Notes: generated from the letters alone by a model not told the origin. Positions 25,349 to 33,939 are shown, counted from the stretch's first letter. The stretch is DNA of 41,103 nt from PALSA-1006 sp964532405 (GCA_964532405.1 CAZHIC010000021.1:1-41103), one strand, 5' to 3'. A program made the numbers and translations.

Positions 25349-25842
25349 TGTTTGCCCCCTGTGTTACCCGCCTCAAGCTCTGCCAAAATCTGATCGATCT
25401 TCTCGCCGGTCAGTCGCCCGCACAGCTTCTTGTTGTTGATCGTGAACATCGGCGCATCCACACAGGCCCCCATACATTCGCCTTCGCGTAAGCCAAATTT
25501 GCCATCGGCGGTGATCTCTCCCAAGCCGATACCCAGTTTATTTTTGAGGTGCAACAGCGTTTCATCAACACCGCCAAGCTGGCAGGGAAGATTGGTGCAC
25601 ACCGTCAACATGTATTCGCCCATCGGCTTGAGGTTGTACATGTGGTAGAACGTCGCCACCTCATATACAACCATCTGCGGCATACCCAGATAAACGGCGA
25701 TATCGGCCATATCTTCCGGCGCAATCCAACCCTTTTCATCCTGCACGAAACGCAGCGCGGCCATGACTGCCGACTGCCGCTGATCCGCCGGATATTTCTT
25801 CAGCTCGCGCTCTATCTTTGCTTGAATTTGATCGGATAACAT
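25345..25842 (-). CDS. nuoE: NADH:quinone oxidoreductase subunit E ([2Fe-2S])
   Basis: 165 residues, thioredoxin-like fold. The four cysteines for the N1a [2Fe-2S] cluster are in CTNLPC and ECMGACVDAPM. It pairs with NuoF in the NADH dehydrogenase module. Its start shares one base with the nuoD stop, and its stop overlaps nuoF, so translation of D, E and F is coupled. Confidence 0.97.
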   Translation of the reverse strand: MLSDQIQAKIERELKKYPADQRQSAVMAALRFVQDEKGWIAPEDMADIAVYLGMPQMVVYEVATFYHMYNLKPMGEYMLTVCTNLPCQLGGVDETLLHLKNKLGIGLGEITADGKFGLREGECMGACVDAPMFTINNKKLCGRLTGEKIDQILAELEAGNTGGKQ

Positions 25843-27095
25843 CAGCGGTCTATTTCTCCAAAAACGATATCTTGTGTGCCGATGATCGCCACCACATCCG
25901 CCAGCATGTGACCACGCGTCATCTCATTCAAACTGGCCAAGTGAGGATAACCCGCCGCACGAATCTTCAAGCGATAAGGCTTGTTCGCCCCATCTGAAAC
26001 TAAATAGATACCGAACTCACCTTTAGGGTGCTCCACCGCGGCATAAGCCTCGCCGACCGGCAGATGAAACCCTTCGGTAAAAAGCTTAAAGTGATGGATC
26101 AACTCTTCCATGTTTTGCTTCATCGCCTCGCGCGGTGGCGACGCGAACTTATGGTTCTCAATGATGACCGGTCCCGGATTTTTGCGCAGCCAGGCTATAC
26201 ATTGTTTGATGATGCGATTGGATTGGCGCAGCTCTGCGACGCGCACCAAATAACGGTCGTAACAATCACCTTCGACGCCGACCGGAATGTCAAAATCCAT
26301 GCGGTCATACACCTCGTAAGGTTGTTTCTTGCGCAAATCCCAGGCGATGCCGGAGCCACGCAACATCGGCCCGGTGAAACCCAGTGCCAAAGCGCGTTCC
26401 GGTGACACCACGCCAATACCGACGGTGCGCTGCTTCCAAATACGGTTATCTGTCAGCAGCGTTTCATATTCATCCACACAGGCGGGAAAACGGTTAGCGA
26501 AGTCCTCCAGAAAGTCGAGCAACGATCCCTGACGATTCTCGTTCATGCGCTTTATCGCAGATTCATTGTGTATTTTTGATGCCTCGTACTGTGGCATACT
26601 ATCCGGCAAGTCGCGATAAACACCGCCCGGACGGTAATAGGCCGCATGCATACGCGCGCCGGAAACCGCCTCATACGCATCCATCAAATCTTCGCGCTCG
26701 CGGAAAGTGTAGAAAAACACCGTCATCGCACCGAGGTCGATACCGGAAGCGCCCAGCCACAACAGATGATTCAATATGCGCGTGATCTCGTCGAACATGA
26801 CGCGTATGTATTGGGCCCGAACCGGCACTTCGATACCGGCCAGCTTCTCGATCGCCATCACATAAGCGTGCTCGTTGCTCATCATGGATACATAATCCAA
26901 TCGGTCCATGTAAGGCACCGACTGTAGATAAGTCTTATGCTCTGCCAGTTTTTCTGTGCCGCGATGCAACAAGCCAATATGCGGATCGGCGCGCTCGACC
27001 ACCTCGCCATCCAACTCCAATACCAAGCGTAATACGCCGTGGGCAGCCGGATGTTGCGGCCCGAAGTTCATGGTGTAATTTTTAATTTCAGCCAT
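25842..27095 (-). CDS. nuoD: NADH:quinone oxidoreductase subunit D
   Basis: 417 residues, related to the large subunit of NiFe hydrogenases but without the nickel cysteines. FGPQHPAAHGVLRLVLELDGE at the N-terminus and the conserved YLQSVPYMDRLDYVSMMSNEHAY block line the quinone cavity. It is separate from nuoC, unlike the fused NuoCD of enterobacteria. It starts 20 bases after nuoC. Confidence 0.97.
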   Translation of the reverse strand: MAEIKNYTMNFGPQHPAAHGVLRLVLELDGEVVERADPHIGLLHRGTEKLAEHKTYLQSVPYMDRLDYVSMMSNEHAYVMAIEKLAGIEVPVRAQYIRVMFDEITRILNHLLWLGASGIDLGAMTVFFYTFREREDLMDAYEAVSGARMHAAYYRPGGVYRDLPDSMPQYEASKIHNESAIKRMNENRQGSLLDFLEDFANRFPACVDEYETLLTDNRIWKQRTVGIGVVSPERALALGFTGPMLRGSGIAWDLRKKQPYEVYDRMDFDIPVGVEGDCYDRYLVRVAELRQSNRIIKQCIAWLRKNPGPVIIENHKFASPPREAMKQNMEELIHHFKLFTEGFHLPVGEAYAAVEHPKGEFGIYLVSDGANKPYRLKIRAAGYPHLASLNEMTRGHMLADVVAIIGTQDIVFGEIDR

Positions 27096-27115
27096 TACGA
27101 TTCCTCTGCACTCAC

Positions 27116-27754
27116 TTAGTGACGACTGTAATTTTCTTCGCGGATGGCGCGCGGAGTCACTTCGCGAGGCTCCACGGTAACTGGCTTATACACCACGCGT
27201 TTCTGCTCGGCGTCGTAGTGCATTTCGACATGCCCGGATAATGGGAAATCTTTGCGGAACGGATTCCCAACAAAACCATAGTCGGTGAGAATACGGCGCA
27301 AATCGGGGTGACCCAAAAAGATAATACCGAACATATCAAACGCTTCACGCTCAAACCAACTGGCGGAAGGCCACACATCAATGACGGAATTCAGCATGGG
27401 TGCGGCGTCATCTTGGGCAAACACTTTTACGCGCAAACGCGCGTTGTGTTCCACCGAAAGCAAGTGATAGACCACGGCAAAGCGCCGCGTGAATGGATTG
27501 ACACATTCCGCATCAGCCAAATACATGCCGCCCTCGGAAGTTACGCTACCGTAAGTGGAATAGTCGACTCCGCATACGTCGATCAATTGCTCGAAATGAA
27601 ACTTCGCGTCATCGCGCAAGCACTTGAACACAGCCAGCATATCGTCTGCGGAAACAACCATGGTTAGCTCGTACAACTTGTTTTCCAAGCTCACTACCTT
27701 GTCCGCGAAGACTTCCTTCAAATGAGCGCCCAGCATATTCAAATCATCAGCCAT
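27116..27754 (-). CDS. nuoC: NADH:quinone oxidoreductase subunit C
   Basis: 212 residues of the 30-kDa subunit family. Signatures are WFEREAFDMFGIIFLGHPDLRRILTDYGFVGNPFRKDFPLSG and the preceding PSAS segment. It is a structural part of the peripheral arm next to NuoD. The gene starts 7 bases after the nuoB stop. No frameshift or truncation is seen. Confidence 0.96.
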   Translation of the reverse strand: MADDLNMLGAHLKEVFADKVVSLENKLYELTMVVSADDMLAVFKCLRDDAKFHFEQLIDVCGVDYSTYGSVTSEGGMYLADAECVNPFTRRFAVVYHLLSVEHNARLRVKVFAQDDAAPMLNSVIDVWPSASWFEREAFDMFGIIFLGHPDLRRILTDYGFVGNPFRKDFPLSGHVEMHYDAEQKRVVYKPVTVEPREVTPRAIREENYSRH

Positions 27755-27761
27755 GTTTATC

Positions 27762-28241
27762 CTAACGCGCGATGGTATTGCTACGTTTGATTTTGTTTTG
27801 CAATTGGATCACGCCATAGAGCAAAGCTTCAGCAGTCGGGGGGCATCCGGGAACATAGATGTCTACCGGGATGATGCGGTCGCAGCCGCGCACGACAGAA
27901 TAAGAATAGTGGTAATAGCCGCCACCATTGGCACACGACCCCATGGAAATCACATAGCGCGGCTCTGCCATTTGGTCATACACTTTGCGTAGCGCAGGCC
28001 CCATCTTATTGCACAGCGTACCCGCCACAATCATCAAATCAGACTGCCGTGGACTGGGGCGAAACGCGCCAGCACCAAAACGGTCCAAGTCGTAGCGGGA
28101 CATCGCCACATGCATCATTTCCACCGCACAACAAGCCAATCCAAACGTCATCGGCCACAGCGAACCGGTACGGGTGTAGTTAATGACCGTATCCAACGAA
28201 GTAGTGACAAACCCCTTCTCAAGAACGCCTTCTATTCCCAT
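27762..28241 (-). CDS. nuoB: NADH:quinone oxidoreductase subunit B ([4Fe-4S] N2)
   Basis: 159 residues. It carries the terminal N2 cluster: paired cysteines in FGLACCAVEMMH, then Cys in GTLCNKM region/MGSCANGGGYY and VPGCPPTAEALL. The chosen start is ATG 28241 (MGIEGVLEKGF), which has AAGGAG 8 bases upstream and matches the family N-terminus; a 7-codon longer reading would overlap nuoA more. With this start the overlap with nuoA is 10 bases. Confidence 0.96.
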   Translation of the reverse strand: MGIEGVLEKGFVTTSLDTVINYTRTGSLWPMTFGLACCAVEMMHVAMSRYDLDRFGAGAFRPSPRQSDLMIVAGTLCNKMGPALRKVYDQMAEPRYVISMGSCANGGGYYHYSYSVVRGCDRIIPVDIYVPGCPPTAEALLYGVIQLQNKIKRSNTIAR

Positions 28242-28588
28242 TCCAACGCTCCTTTCATCCATTCATAGATAAAGCCCACAACGAGCACCCCCAAGAACAT
28301 CATCATGGACAAAAAACCGAACGTACCGATTTCTTTCAGCACGATGGCCCAAGGGAAAAGGAACGCGATTTCAAGATCGAACAGGATAAAGAGAATGGCC
28401 ACCAGATAGTAGCGCACGTCGAATTTCATGCGCGCATCTTCAAAAGCCTCGAAGCCGCACTCATAGGGCGACAGCTTGGCACTATCAGGACGATGGGGTG
28501 CCGCCAGCCTCCCTAGAACCAAAGGCACGACCCCGACGGCCAGACCGACACAGATGAACAGCAAAACTGGAAAATAGTTTTCCAACAT
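28232..28588 (-). CDS. nuoA: NADH:quinone oxidoreductase subunit A
   Basis: 118 residues, three membrane helices. The conserved block SPYECGFEAFEDARMKFDVRYYLVAILFILFDLEIAFLFPWA-type region (Cys in the first loop, Glu in the second helix) is present. The ATG at 28588 begins MLENYFPVLLF, the usual start, with GGGGAG 7 bases upstream; the longer reading from 28606 is not needed. It is the first gene of the nuo operon, downstream of the tRNA-Leu gene. Confidence 0.96.
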   Translation of the reverse strand: MLENYFPVLLFICVGLAVGVVPLVLGRLAAPHRPDSAKLSPYECGFEAFEDARMKFDVRYYLVAILFILFDLEIAFLFPWAIVLKEIGTFGFLSMMMFLGVLVVGFIYEWMKGALEWE

Positions 28589-28686
28589 TCCGATTCTCCC
28601 CCGCATACAGCACCCGAAAAACGGATGCCATACGCCTCTCTAGTTTATTTTAATCCACCAAAATATAGATGCTTTGGCTTAATGTT

Positions 28687-28773
28687 TGGTGCGGGGCAAG
28701 GGACTCGAACCCTCACGTCCTTACGGACATAGCCACCTCAAGGCTACGCGTCTACCAATTCCGCCAACTCCGC
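28687..28773 (-). tRNA. tRNA-Leu (anticodon GAG), CCA encoded
   Basis: 87-base class II tRNA with a long variable arm. The anticodon stem TAGCC/GGCTA encloses the loop TTGAGGT, anticodon GAG at 28737-28739 (reads CUC/CUU). The T-loop TTCGAGT and the encoded CCA end at 28687-28689 are clear. The acceptor arms are GCGGAGT and GCCCCGC: they pair except for A5 against C68, plus a T7-G66 wobble. It lies between secG and nuoA on the same strand, a common arrangement in betaproteobacteria. Confidence 0.93.
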
Positions 28774-28786
28774 ATGTTTTTTATGA

Positions 28787-29134
28787 TTATCTTGGTACTT
28801 CTTTTGATTTCGAGCCGGGCGCATCAGGCACCGCCGGAGCTGGTGCAACTTGCTGCACCAGCTTGCTCGCGTCAATCTTGTCCATCACACCCTGACCTTT
28901 TGATGGGTGCGCGTATAAGTAAGTCAACGAAAGGCTGGTGAGAAAGAAGACGGTGGCCGCCACAGCGGTGGTTCGGCTCAGAAAGTTAGCCGAACCACTC
29001 GAACCAAACAAGCTTCCTGCTGAACCGGTTCCAAAGGCAGCGCCCATATCGGCGCCCTTACCATGTTGAATCAAAACAAGACCAATCAACACAACCGCAG
29101 TTGTTACATGAACAAACCAAACTAATGTTTCCAC
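28787..29134 (-). CDS. secG: Protein translocase subunit SecG
   Basis: 115 residues, two membrane helices (about 2-22 and 53-74) joined by a Gly/Ser-rich cytoplasmic loop containing LIQHGKGADMGAAFGTGSAGSLFGSSGSANFLSR, the family signature. The C-terminal tail is Ala/Pro/Lys-rich and longer than in E. coli. SecG supports SecYE-mediated protein export. It follows tpiA by about 24 bases, and the tRNA-Leu gene begins 13 bases after it. Confidence 0.94.
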   Translation of the reverse strand: METLVWFVHVTTAVVLIGLVLIQHGKGADMGAAFGTGSAGSLFGSSGSANFLSRTTAVAATVFFLTSLSLTYLYAHPSKGQGVMDKIDASKLVQQVAPAPAVPDAPGSKSKEVPR

Positions 29135-29158
29135 TCACCACTCCAAGAATCAAATTAA

Positions 29159-29914
29159 TTATTTTTGTGCTGCACGACAAATCGCCACAAAGTCATCTGC
29201 CACCAAAGACGCTCCGCCGATCAGCCCGCCATCGATATCCGGCATAGCGAACAGCTCAGACGCGTTGGCTGCTTTCACGCTACCGCCATAGAGTATACAC
29301 AAGGCTTGTGCGACATGGCTATCCTGTTGCGCAACTCTTTGTCGAATAAACGCATGGACAGCCTGCGCCTGATCCGGCGAAGCCGTCTTGCCCGTACCGA
29401 TCGCCCACACCGGCTCATAAGCCACAACAGCCTTTGCCAGTCCTTGCGCGCCCGCATAGTTCAGCACCGCATCCAGCTGGGCCGCCACCACCCGCTCAGT
29501 CACCCCTGCTTCGCGTTCAGCCAATGTCTCGCCAACGCATAAGATGGGTGTAAGGCCCGCCTTTAATGCGGCATCAAATTTAGCCGCTGCGCTCTCATTG
29601 CTCTCATGAAACAAGCCGCGCCGCTCGGAATGGCCGATGATCACATAGCGACAGCCGAAATCAACCAACATTCCCGACGCCACAGCTCCGGTATATGCCC
29701 CCTCTTCGTACTGGCTTATGTTTTGAGCACCCCAAGCAATATTGCTTCCCTGCAGCACCGACTGCGCCTGAGCAAGATAAGGGTAAGGGACGCACACAGC
29801 ATAATCCGCACCTTTAAGTTCACGCACACCCGCAATGACCCCCTCCAGTAACACTTTGTTACGAACCAGACGACCATACATCTTCCAGTTTCCGACGACT
29901 AATTTGCGGCGCAT
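29159..29914 (-). CDS. tpiA: Triosephosphate isomerase
   Basis: 251 residues, the normal length. It interconverts dihydroxyacetone phosphate and glyceraldehyde-3-phosphate. Catalytic residues are visible: Lys11 in VVGNWKMYG, His in VIIGHSERR, Glu in AYEPVWAIGTGKTA, and the phosphate-binding ends YGGSVKAAN and GGLIGGASL. I chose ATG 29914, with AGGA about 9 bases upstream, over an in-frame GTG at 29935, because the conserved N-terminus begins there. It leads the tpiA-secG-tRNA-nuo array. Confidence 0.97.
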   Translation of the reverse strand: MRRKLVVGNWKMYGRLVRNKVLLEGVIAGVRELKGADYAVCVPYPYLAQAQSVLQGSNIAWGAQNISQYEEGAYTGAVASGMLVDFGCRYVIIGHSERRGLFHESNESAAAKFDAALKAGLTPILCVGETLAEREAGVTERVVAAQLDAVLNYAGAQGLAKAVVAYEPVWAIGTGKTASPDQAQAVHAFIRQRVAQQDSHVAQALCILYGGSVKAANASELFAMPDIDGGLIGGASLVADDFVAICRAAQK

Positions 29915-30058
29915 CCGATTATTTCCTGTAGCCACGAAAGTCTCGAATCCTACCTGCGAAAACAGGAACGGTCAATCTCGCTCACAGGCCGACATGGACA
30001 GAAATCACATCCTGCCCCACCTCCAAAGATATATCCCTAACAAACATTCCCGCATCTC

Positions 30059-30092
30059 CTGTAATAATTGCGTAACAAGTACTAGATATGAT
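30059..30092 (+). promoter_or_regulatory. Candidate Pho box and -10 of the pst operon
   Basis: CTGTAATAATTGCGTAACA at 30059-30077 contains TGTAAT and CGTAAC repeated at an 11-base interval, as in PhoB sites (consensus CTGTCAT repeats). TATGAT at 30087-30092 lies about 10 bases downstream and fits a -10 box at the spacing used when PhoB replaces the -35. The predicted start is near 30099, about 57 bases before pstS. The second half-site is weak. Confidence 0.5.
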
Positions 30093-30155
30093 GCGAAACG
30101 CTGCTAAACGGCAAGCAAGAGAACATTGCAACCTCAATACTATTTTGGAGAACCC

Positions 30156-31202
30156 ATGAGCAAATTTAATCGTCTTCTAAGCAGCATCGGCCTCGCGGCC
30201 GCACTGCTCACCGCTGGCAGTGCCTTCGCTTCCGACATCACGGGTGCAGGTGCAACCTTCCCTTACCCAGTCTACGCCAAATGGGCCGAAGCCTACAAAG
30301 CCCAAACCGGTGTTGGCCTCAACTATCAATCCATCGGTTCCGGTGGCGGCATCAAGCAAATCACCAAAAAGACTGTGAATTTCGGCGCATCGGATATGCC
30401 ACTTAATGCAAACGAACTGGGGATGGCAGGGCTGACCCAGTTCCCAACCGTGATCGGTGGCGTGGTTCCAGTCATCAACGTAGAAGGGGTTGCACCCGGC
30501 CAATTGAAACTCACCGGCGCAACACTGGCTGACATCTACCTGGGCAAGATCACCAAATGGAACGACCCGAAACTCGCCGCAGACAACAACGGTGTTTCAT
30601 TGCCTGACACAGCCATCAACGTGGTTCACCGTTCCGATGGCTCCGGCACGACATTCATTTTCGCCACCTACCTCACTCAGACGAACTCCGAGTGGCGCGC
30701 ATCCGTCGGTGCAAACACTTCGGTGGCCTGGCCAGTCGGCATGGGCGGCAAAGGTAACGAAGGAGTTGCCTCCAACGTAAAGAGTATCAAGAACTCGATC
30801 GGCTACGTTGAATATGCTTACGCTCTGCAAAACAAAATGAGCTATGTGTTAATGAAAAATCGCGACGGTCAATTCGTCAAGCCGGAAGCCTCAAACTTCC
30901 AAGCTGCTGCGGCCAACGCAAAATGGAAAGCTGAGGAAGGTTTTTATCAAGTACTGACAAACCAACCGGGCAAGGACAGCTGGCCTATCAGCGGCGCGAC
31001 TTTTATCTTGATGCATACAAGCCAAGCCAATGCAGAATCCGCCAAGGAAGTGCTGAAGTTCTTTGACTGGGCTTACAGCAATGGCGGCAAACTCGCGGCA
31101 GATTTGGACTACGTGCCGTTGCCGGAAAACGTCGTTAAGATGATTCGCGCTTCCTGGAAGTCACAGATCAAAGCTGCCGATGGAAAAGCTGTTTGGCAAT
31201 AA
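30156..31202 (+). CDS. pstS: Phosphate ABC transporter, periplasmic binding protein PstS
   Basis: 348 residues. A signal peptide ends near AFA-SD (about residue 25). The phosphate-binding residues occur in GAGATFPYPVY, SIGSGGGIKQI, GASDMPLN and HRSDGSGTTFIF, the classical PstS set. The protein captures phosphate for PstCAB under phosphate limitation. ATG 30156 follows TTGGAG by 7 bases; an upstream in-frame start at 30126 would add residues before the signal peptide and is rejected. The gap to pstC (147 bases) is large and highly structured. Confidence 0.97.
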   Translation: MSKFNRLLSSIGLAAALLTAGSAFASDITGAGATFPYPVYAKWAEAYKAQTGVGLNYQSIGSGGGIKQITKKTVNFGASDMPLNANELGMAGLTQFPTVIGGVVPVINVEGVAPGQLKLTGATLADIYLGKITKWNDPKLAADNNGVSLPDTAINVVHRSDGSGTTFIFATYLTQTNSEWRASVGANTSVAWPVGMGGKGNEGVASNVKSIKNSIGYVEYAYALQNKMSYVLMKNRDGQFVKPEASNFQAAAANAKWKAEEGFYQVLTNQPGKDSWPISGATFILMHTSQANAESAKEVLKFFDWAYSNGGKLAADLDYVPLPENVVKMIRASWKSQIKAADGKAVWQ

Positions 31203-31212
31203 ATAAGCAAGC

Positions 31213-31245
31213 GGAGACACGCCAAGATTACACCGGCATGTCTCC
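31213..31245 (+). promoter_or_regulatory. Hairpin just after pstS
   Basis: GGAGACA (31213-31219) pairs with TGTCTCC (31239-31245), and three further pairs (GCC/GGC) lie beyond a one-base mismatch, giving a loop of about 11 bases. It begins 10 bases after the pstS stop. It may protect the 3' end of a pstS mRNA or act as a weak terminator; no U-run follows. Confidence 0.5.
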
Positions 31246-31250
31246 GATAT

Positions 31251-31326
31251 AATTTGAGGGGGTTTCGACCCCCCCAAATTTTGAAAATTGATTTTACATC
31301 CGGTGAAAATCCATTTTCAAAATTTG
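31251..31326 (+). promoter_or_regulatory. Two overlapping, mutually exclusive hairpins between pstS and pstC
   Basis: Hairpin B, 31251-31280: AATTTG-A-GGGGGT, loop TTCG, ACCCCC-C-CAAATT, 12 pairs and one mismatch. Hairpin C, 31275-31326: CAAATTTTGAAAAT, a mismatch, GATTTT, a 10-base loop, then AAAATC, mismatch and the matching arm ending AAAATTTG, 20 pairs and one mismatch. The CAAATT at 31275-31280 is used by both, pairing either with AATTTG at 31251 or with AATTTG at 31321, so only one can form at a time. This looks like an attenuator or a processing/stability element that sets pstS above pstCAB. The ATG of pstC is 24 bases further on. Confidence 0.6.
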
Positions 31327-31349
31327 AGTGAATCGATCATCAGGCCACT

Positions 31350-32306
31350 ATGCATACGTTAGACACGCGCTTAAAACGACAAAGTCTGCTGGACATCCTG
31401 TTCCGCAACATCACCCGCTTATCTGCACTGGCAGTGCTGGCTTTAATGATAGGCATCATCATTACGCTGATTATAGGCAGCATGCCCGCCATCAACGCAT
31501 TCGGATGGGAGTTCCTGATCAGCTCGGAATGGAACCCCGTCACGGAACGATTCGGCGCACTGGTTCCCATTGTCGGCACCTTGGCTACTGCCACCATCGC
31601 CTTATTGATCGCCATCCCCGTCAGTTTCGGCATCGCCCTCTTCCTGACCGAGCTTTCGCCGCAATGGCTGCGCCGGCCGCTGGGCATCGCCATTGAGTTG
31701 CTCGCCGGCATACCCAGCATTATTTACGGCATGTGGGGCTTGTTCGTGTTCGTGCCCTTATTTGCCGAACATATCGAACCCTGGATCAACGACCACTTGG
31801 GTACAATCCCGCTCATCTCCCCTTTGTTCACCGGCCCCAACTTGGGCATCAGCGTACTGGCCGCAGGAATTATTCTGGCCATCATGGTCATCCCGTTCAT
31901 CGCATCGGTGATGCGCGACGTGTTCGACGTCGTCCCGTCGCTGCTCAAAGAGTCTGCCTACGGACTGGGCGCCACCACATGGGAAGTGATGTACCAAGTC
32001 GTGCTGCCTTACACCAAGATCGGCGTGGTCGGCGGCATCATGCTTGGTTTGGGGCGCGCCCTGGGTGAAACAATGGCCGTCACCTTCATCATCGGCAATG
32101 CACACAAACTCAGCGCATCGCTACTTGAGCCGGGCAACAGCATCTCCTCCGCTCTGGCCAACGAATTCACCGAAGCCGTCGGCGACCTGTATACCTCGGC
32201 TCTGGTCGAACTCGGCCTCATATTATTTTTTATTACTTTCGTTGTGCTATCGATAGCCCGCTTCATGCTCTTCAAGCTGGCACAACGAGAAGGTCGCGGA
32301 GCCTGA
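31350..32306 (+). CDS. pstC: Phosphate ABC transporter permease PstC
   Basis: 318 residues, six membrane helices. The permease signature for contact with the ATPase, KESAYGLGATTWEVMYQVVLPYTKIGVVGGIMLGLGRALGETMAV, lies at about 195-240. The N-terminus is cytoplasmic and the second long hydrophilic loop (ISSEWNPVTERFGALVPIVGT) is characteristic of PstC. The ribosome binding site is weak (AGG 6 bases before the ATG). The stop is 1 base before the pstA start, so they are coupled. Confidence 0.96.
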   Translation: MHTLDTRLKRQSLLDILFRNITRLSALAVLALMIGIIITLIIGSMPAINAFGWEFLISSEWNPVTERFGALVPIVGTLATATIALLIAIPVSFGIALFLTELSPQWLRRPLGIAIELLAGIPSIIYGMWGLFVFVPLFAEHIEPWINDHLGTIPLISPLFTGPNLGISVLAAGIILAIMVIPFIASVMRDVFDVVPSLLKESAYGLGATTWEVMYQVVLPYTKIGVVGGIMLGLGRALGETMAVTFIIGNAHKLSASLLEPGNSISSALANEFTEAVGDLYTSALVELGLILFFITFVVLSIARFMLFKLAQREGRGA

Positions 32307-32307
32307 T

Positions 32308-33153
32308 ATGTTTTCACTTTATGCACGACGTCGTTTCATCAACGGACTCAGCCTGACCATTTCCGTGCTCGCCATGGCATTCGGCTTATTCTGGCTGGGC
32401 TGGATCTTGTGGACCCTGCTGCTGCAAGGCCTTCCCGGCATGAGCAGCAGCATCTTTACACAGTCCACCCCACCCCCAGGTAGCCAAGGTGGATTGGGCA
32501 ACGCCATCTGGGGCAGCCTGATGATGACCTCACTCGCCACGGTGATCGGCACACCGATCGGAATCCTGGCCGGAACCTATCTGGCTGAATTCGGCCAGCG
32601 CGGCTGGCTCGCCCCGGTCACCCGCTTCATCAACGATATTTTATTGTCCGCGCCCTCCATCGTGATCGGCCTGTTTATTTACGAAGTCTATGTCGTCAAG
32701 GTCGGCCACTTTGCCGGATGGGGCGGCACATTGGCGCTCTCTATCATCGTTATTCCCGTGGTCATCCGCACCACCGAAAACATGCTGCGCCTCATTCCCA
32801 ACAGCCTGCGCGAAGCGGCCGCCGCACTGGGGACCCCGCAGTGGAAGATCATCAGTTCCGTAACTTTGCGCGCAGCGCGTGCCGGGATACTGACCGGCAT
32901 TCTGTTAGCCGTAGCGCGTATCAGTGGCGAAACTGCCCCGTTGCTGTTTACCGCCCTGAACAACCAGTTCTGGAGCAGCAACATGAACCAACCGATGGCC
33001 AACTTGCCGGTAGTTATCTTCCAGTTCGCCATGAGCCCCTACGATGACTGGCGCAGTCTCGCTTGGGCGGGGGCGCTCCTCATTACGTTCAGCGTGCTCA
33101 CCCTCAACATCGTCGCACGCGTGATGTTCCGTCAAAAAGCCAATACTTACTAA
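32308..33153 (+). CDS. pstA: Phosphate ABC transporter permease PstA
   Basis: 281 residues, six membrane helices. The EAA-type loop REAAAALGTPQWKIISSVTLRAARAGILTGILLAVARISGETAPLLFTA is clear at about 170-220, and the PGSQGGLGNAIWGSLMMTSLATVIGTPIGILAGTYLAEFG region near residue 50 is typical of PstA. It forms the phosphate channel with PstC. It starts 1 base after the pstC stop and is followed by pstB after 12 bases. Confidence 0.96.
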   Translation: MFSLYARRRFINGLSLTISVLAMAFGLFWLGWILWTLLLQGLPGMSSSIFTQSTPPPGSQGGLGNAIWGSLMMTSLATVIGTPIGILAGTYLAEFGQRGWLAPVTRFINDILLSAPSIVIGLFIYEVYVVKVGHFAGWGGTLALSIIVIPVVIRTTENMLRLIPNSLREAAAALGTPQWKIISSVTLRAARAGILTGILLAVARISGETAPLLFTALNNQFWSSNMNQPMANLPVVIFQFAMSPYDDWRSLAWAGALLITFSVLTLNIVARVMFRQKANTY

Positions 33154-33165
33154 GGATGCAAGCAG

Positions 33166-33939
33166 ATGAATGCTGAACAAAACATTACGCCCAAGCTGAT
33201 TGTAAAAAATCTGAATTTTTACTATGGCGCAGACCGTGCACTGAATGACGTCAACCTGACCATCCCTGAAAAAATGGTCACCGCCTTCATCGGACCCTCC
33301 GGCTGCGGCAAGTCCACATTGCTGCGCACTTTTAACCGCATGTACCAGCTCTATCCCAAGCAACGTGCCACAGGTGAAATACTCCTCGACGGGCAAAACT
33401 TACTGGATAAGAATCAAGATCTCAACAAGCTGCGCGCCAAGATCGGCATGGTTTTCCAAAAACCCACCCCCTTCCCGATGTCGATTTACGACAACATCGC
33501 ATTTGGCGTGAAGCTGTACGAAAGCCTGAGCAGCCACGACATGGCCGAGCGTGTGGAATGGGCATTGAAAAAAGCCGCATTGTGGAATGAAGTAAAAGAC
33601 AAACTGAAGCAAAGCGGCACCGGGCTCTCCGGCGGTCAACAACAGCGTCTGTGCATCGCCCGCGCCATCGCCGTCAAACCCCAAGTGCTGCTGCTGGACG
33701 AACCCACCTCGGCACTCGACCCGATCTCCACCGCGCACATCGAAAAACTGGTCGATGAGTTAAAGAAAGAATTCACCATCGTCATCGTCACGCACAACAT
33801 GCAGCAAGCCGCGCGCGTCTCCGACTTCACCGCCTACATGTACCTGGGCGACCTGATCGAATTCGGCGACACCAGCACCGTATTCACCAACCCGAAACGC
33901 AAAGAGACTGAAGATTACATCACTGGTCGTTTCGGCTAA
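33166..33939 (+). CDS. pstB: Phosphate ABC transporter ATPase PstB
   Basis: 257 residues, a complete ABC ATPase. Walker A GPSGCGKSTLLRTFNRM, Q-loop MVFQKPTPFPMSIYDNIAFG, signature LSGGQQQRLCIARAIAVKPQVLLLDEPTSALDP (includes Walker B) and the switch His in VTHNMQQAARVSDFTAYMY are all present, and the sequence around the Q-loop is specific to PstB. It powers phosphate import by PstCA. It is the last pst gene here: no phoU follows, and a bidirectional terminator separates it from convergent glpD. Confidence 0.97.
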   Translation: MNAEQNITPKLIVKNLNFYYGADRALNDVNLTIPEKMVTAFIGPSGCGKSTLLRTFNRMYQLYPKQRATGEILLDGQNLLDKNQDLNKLRAKIGMVFQKPTPFPMSIYDNIAFGVKLYESLSSHDMAERVEWALKKAALWNEVKDKLKQSGTGLSGGQQQRLCIARAIAVKPQVLLLDEPTSALDPISTAHIEKLVDELKKEFTIVIVTHNMQQAARVSDFTAYMYLGDLIEFGDTSTVFTNPKRKETEDYITGRFG

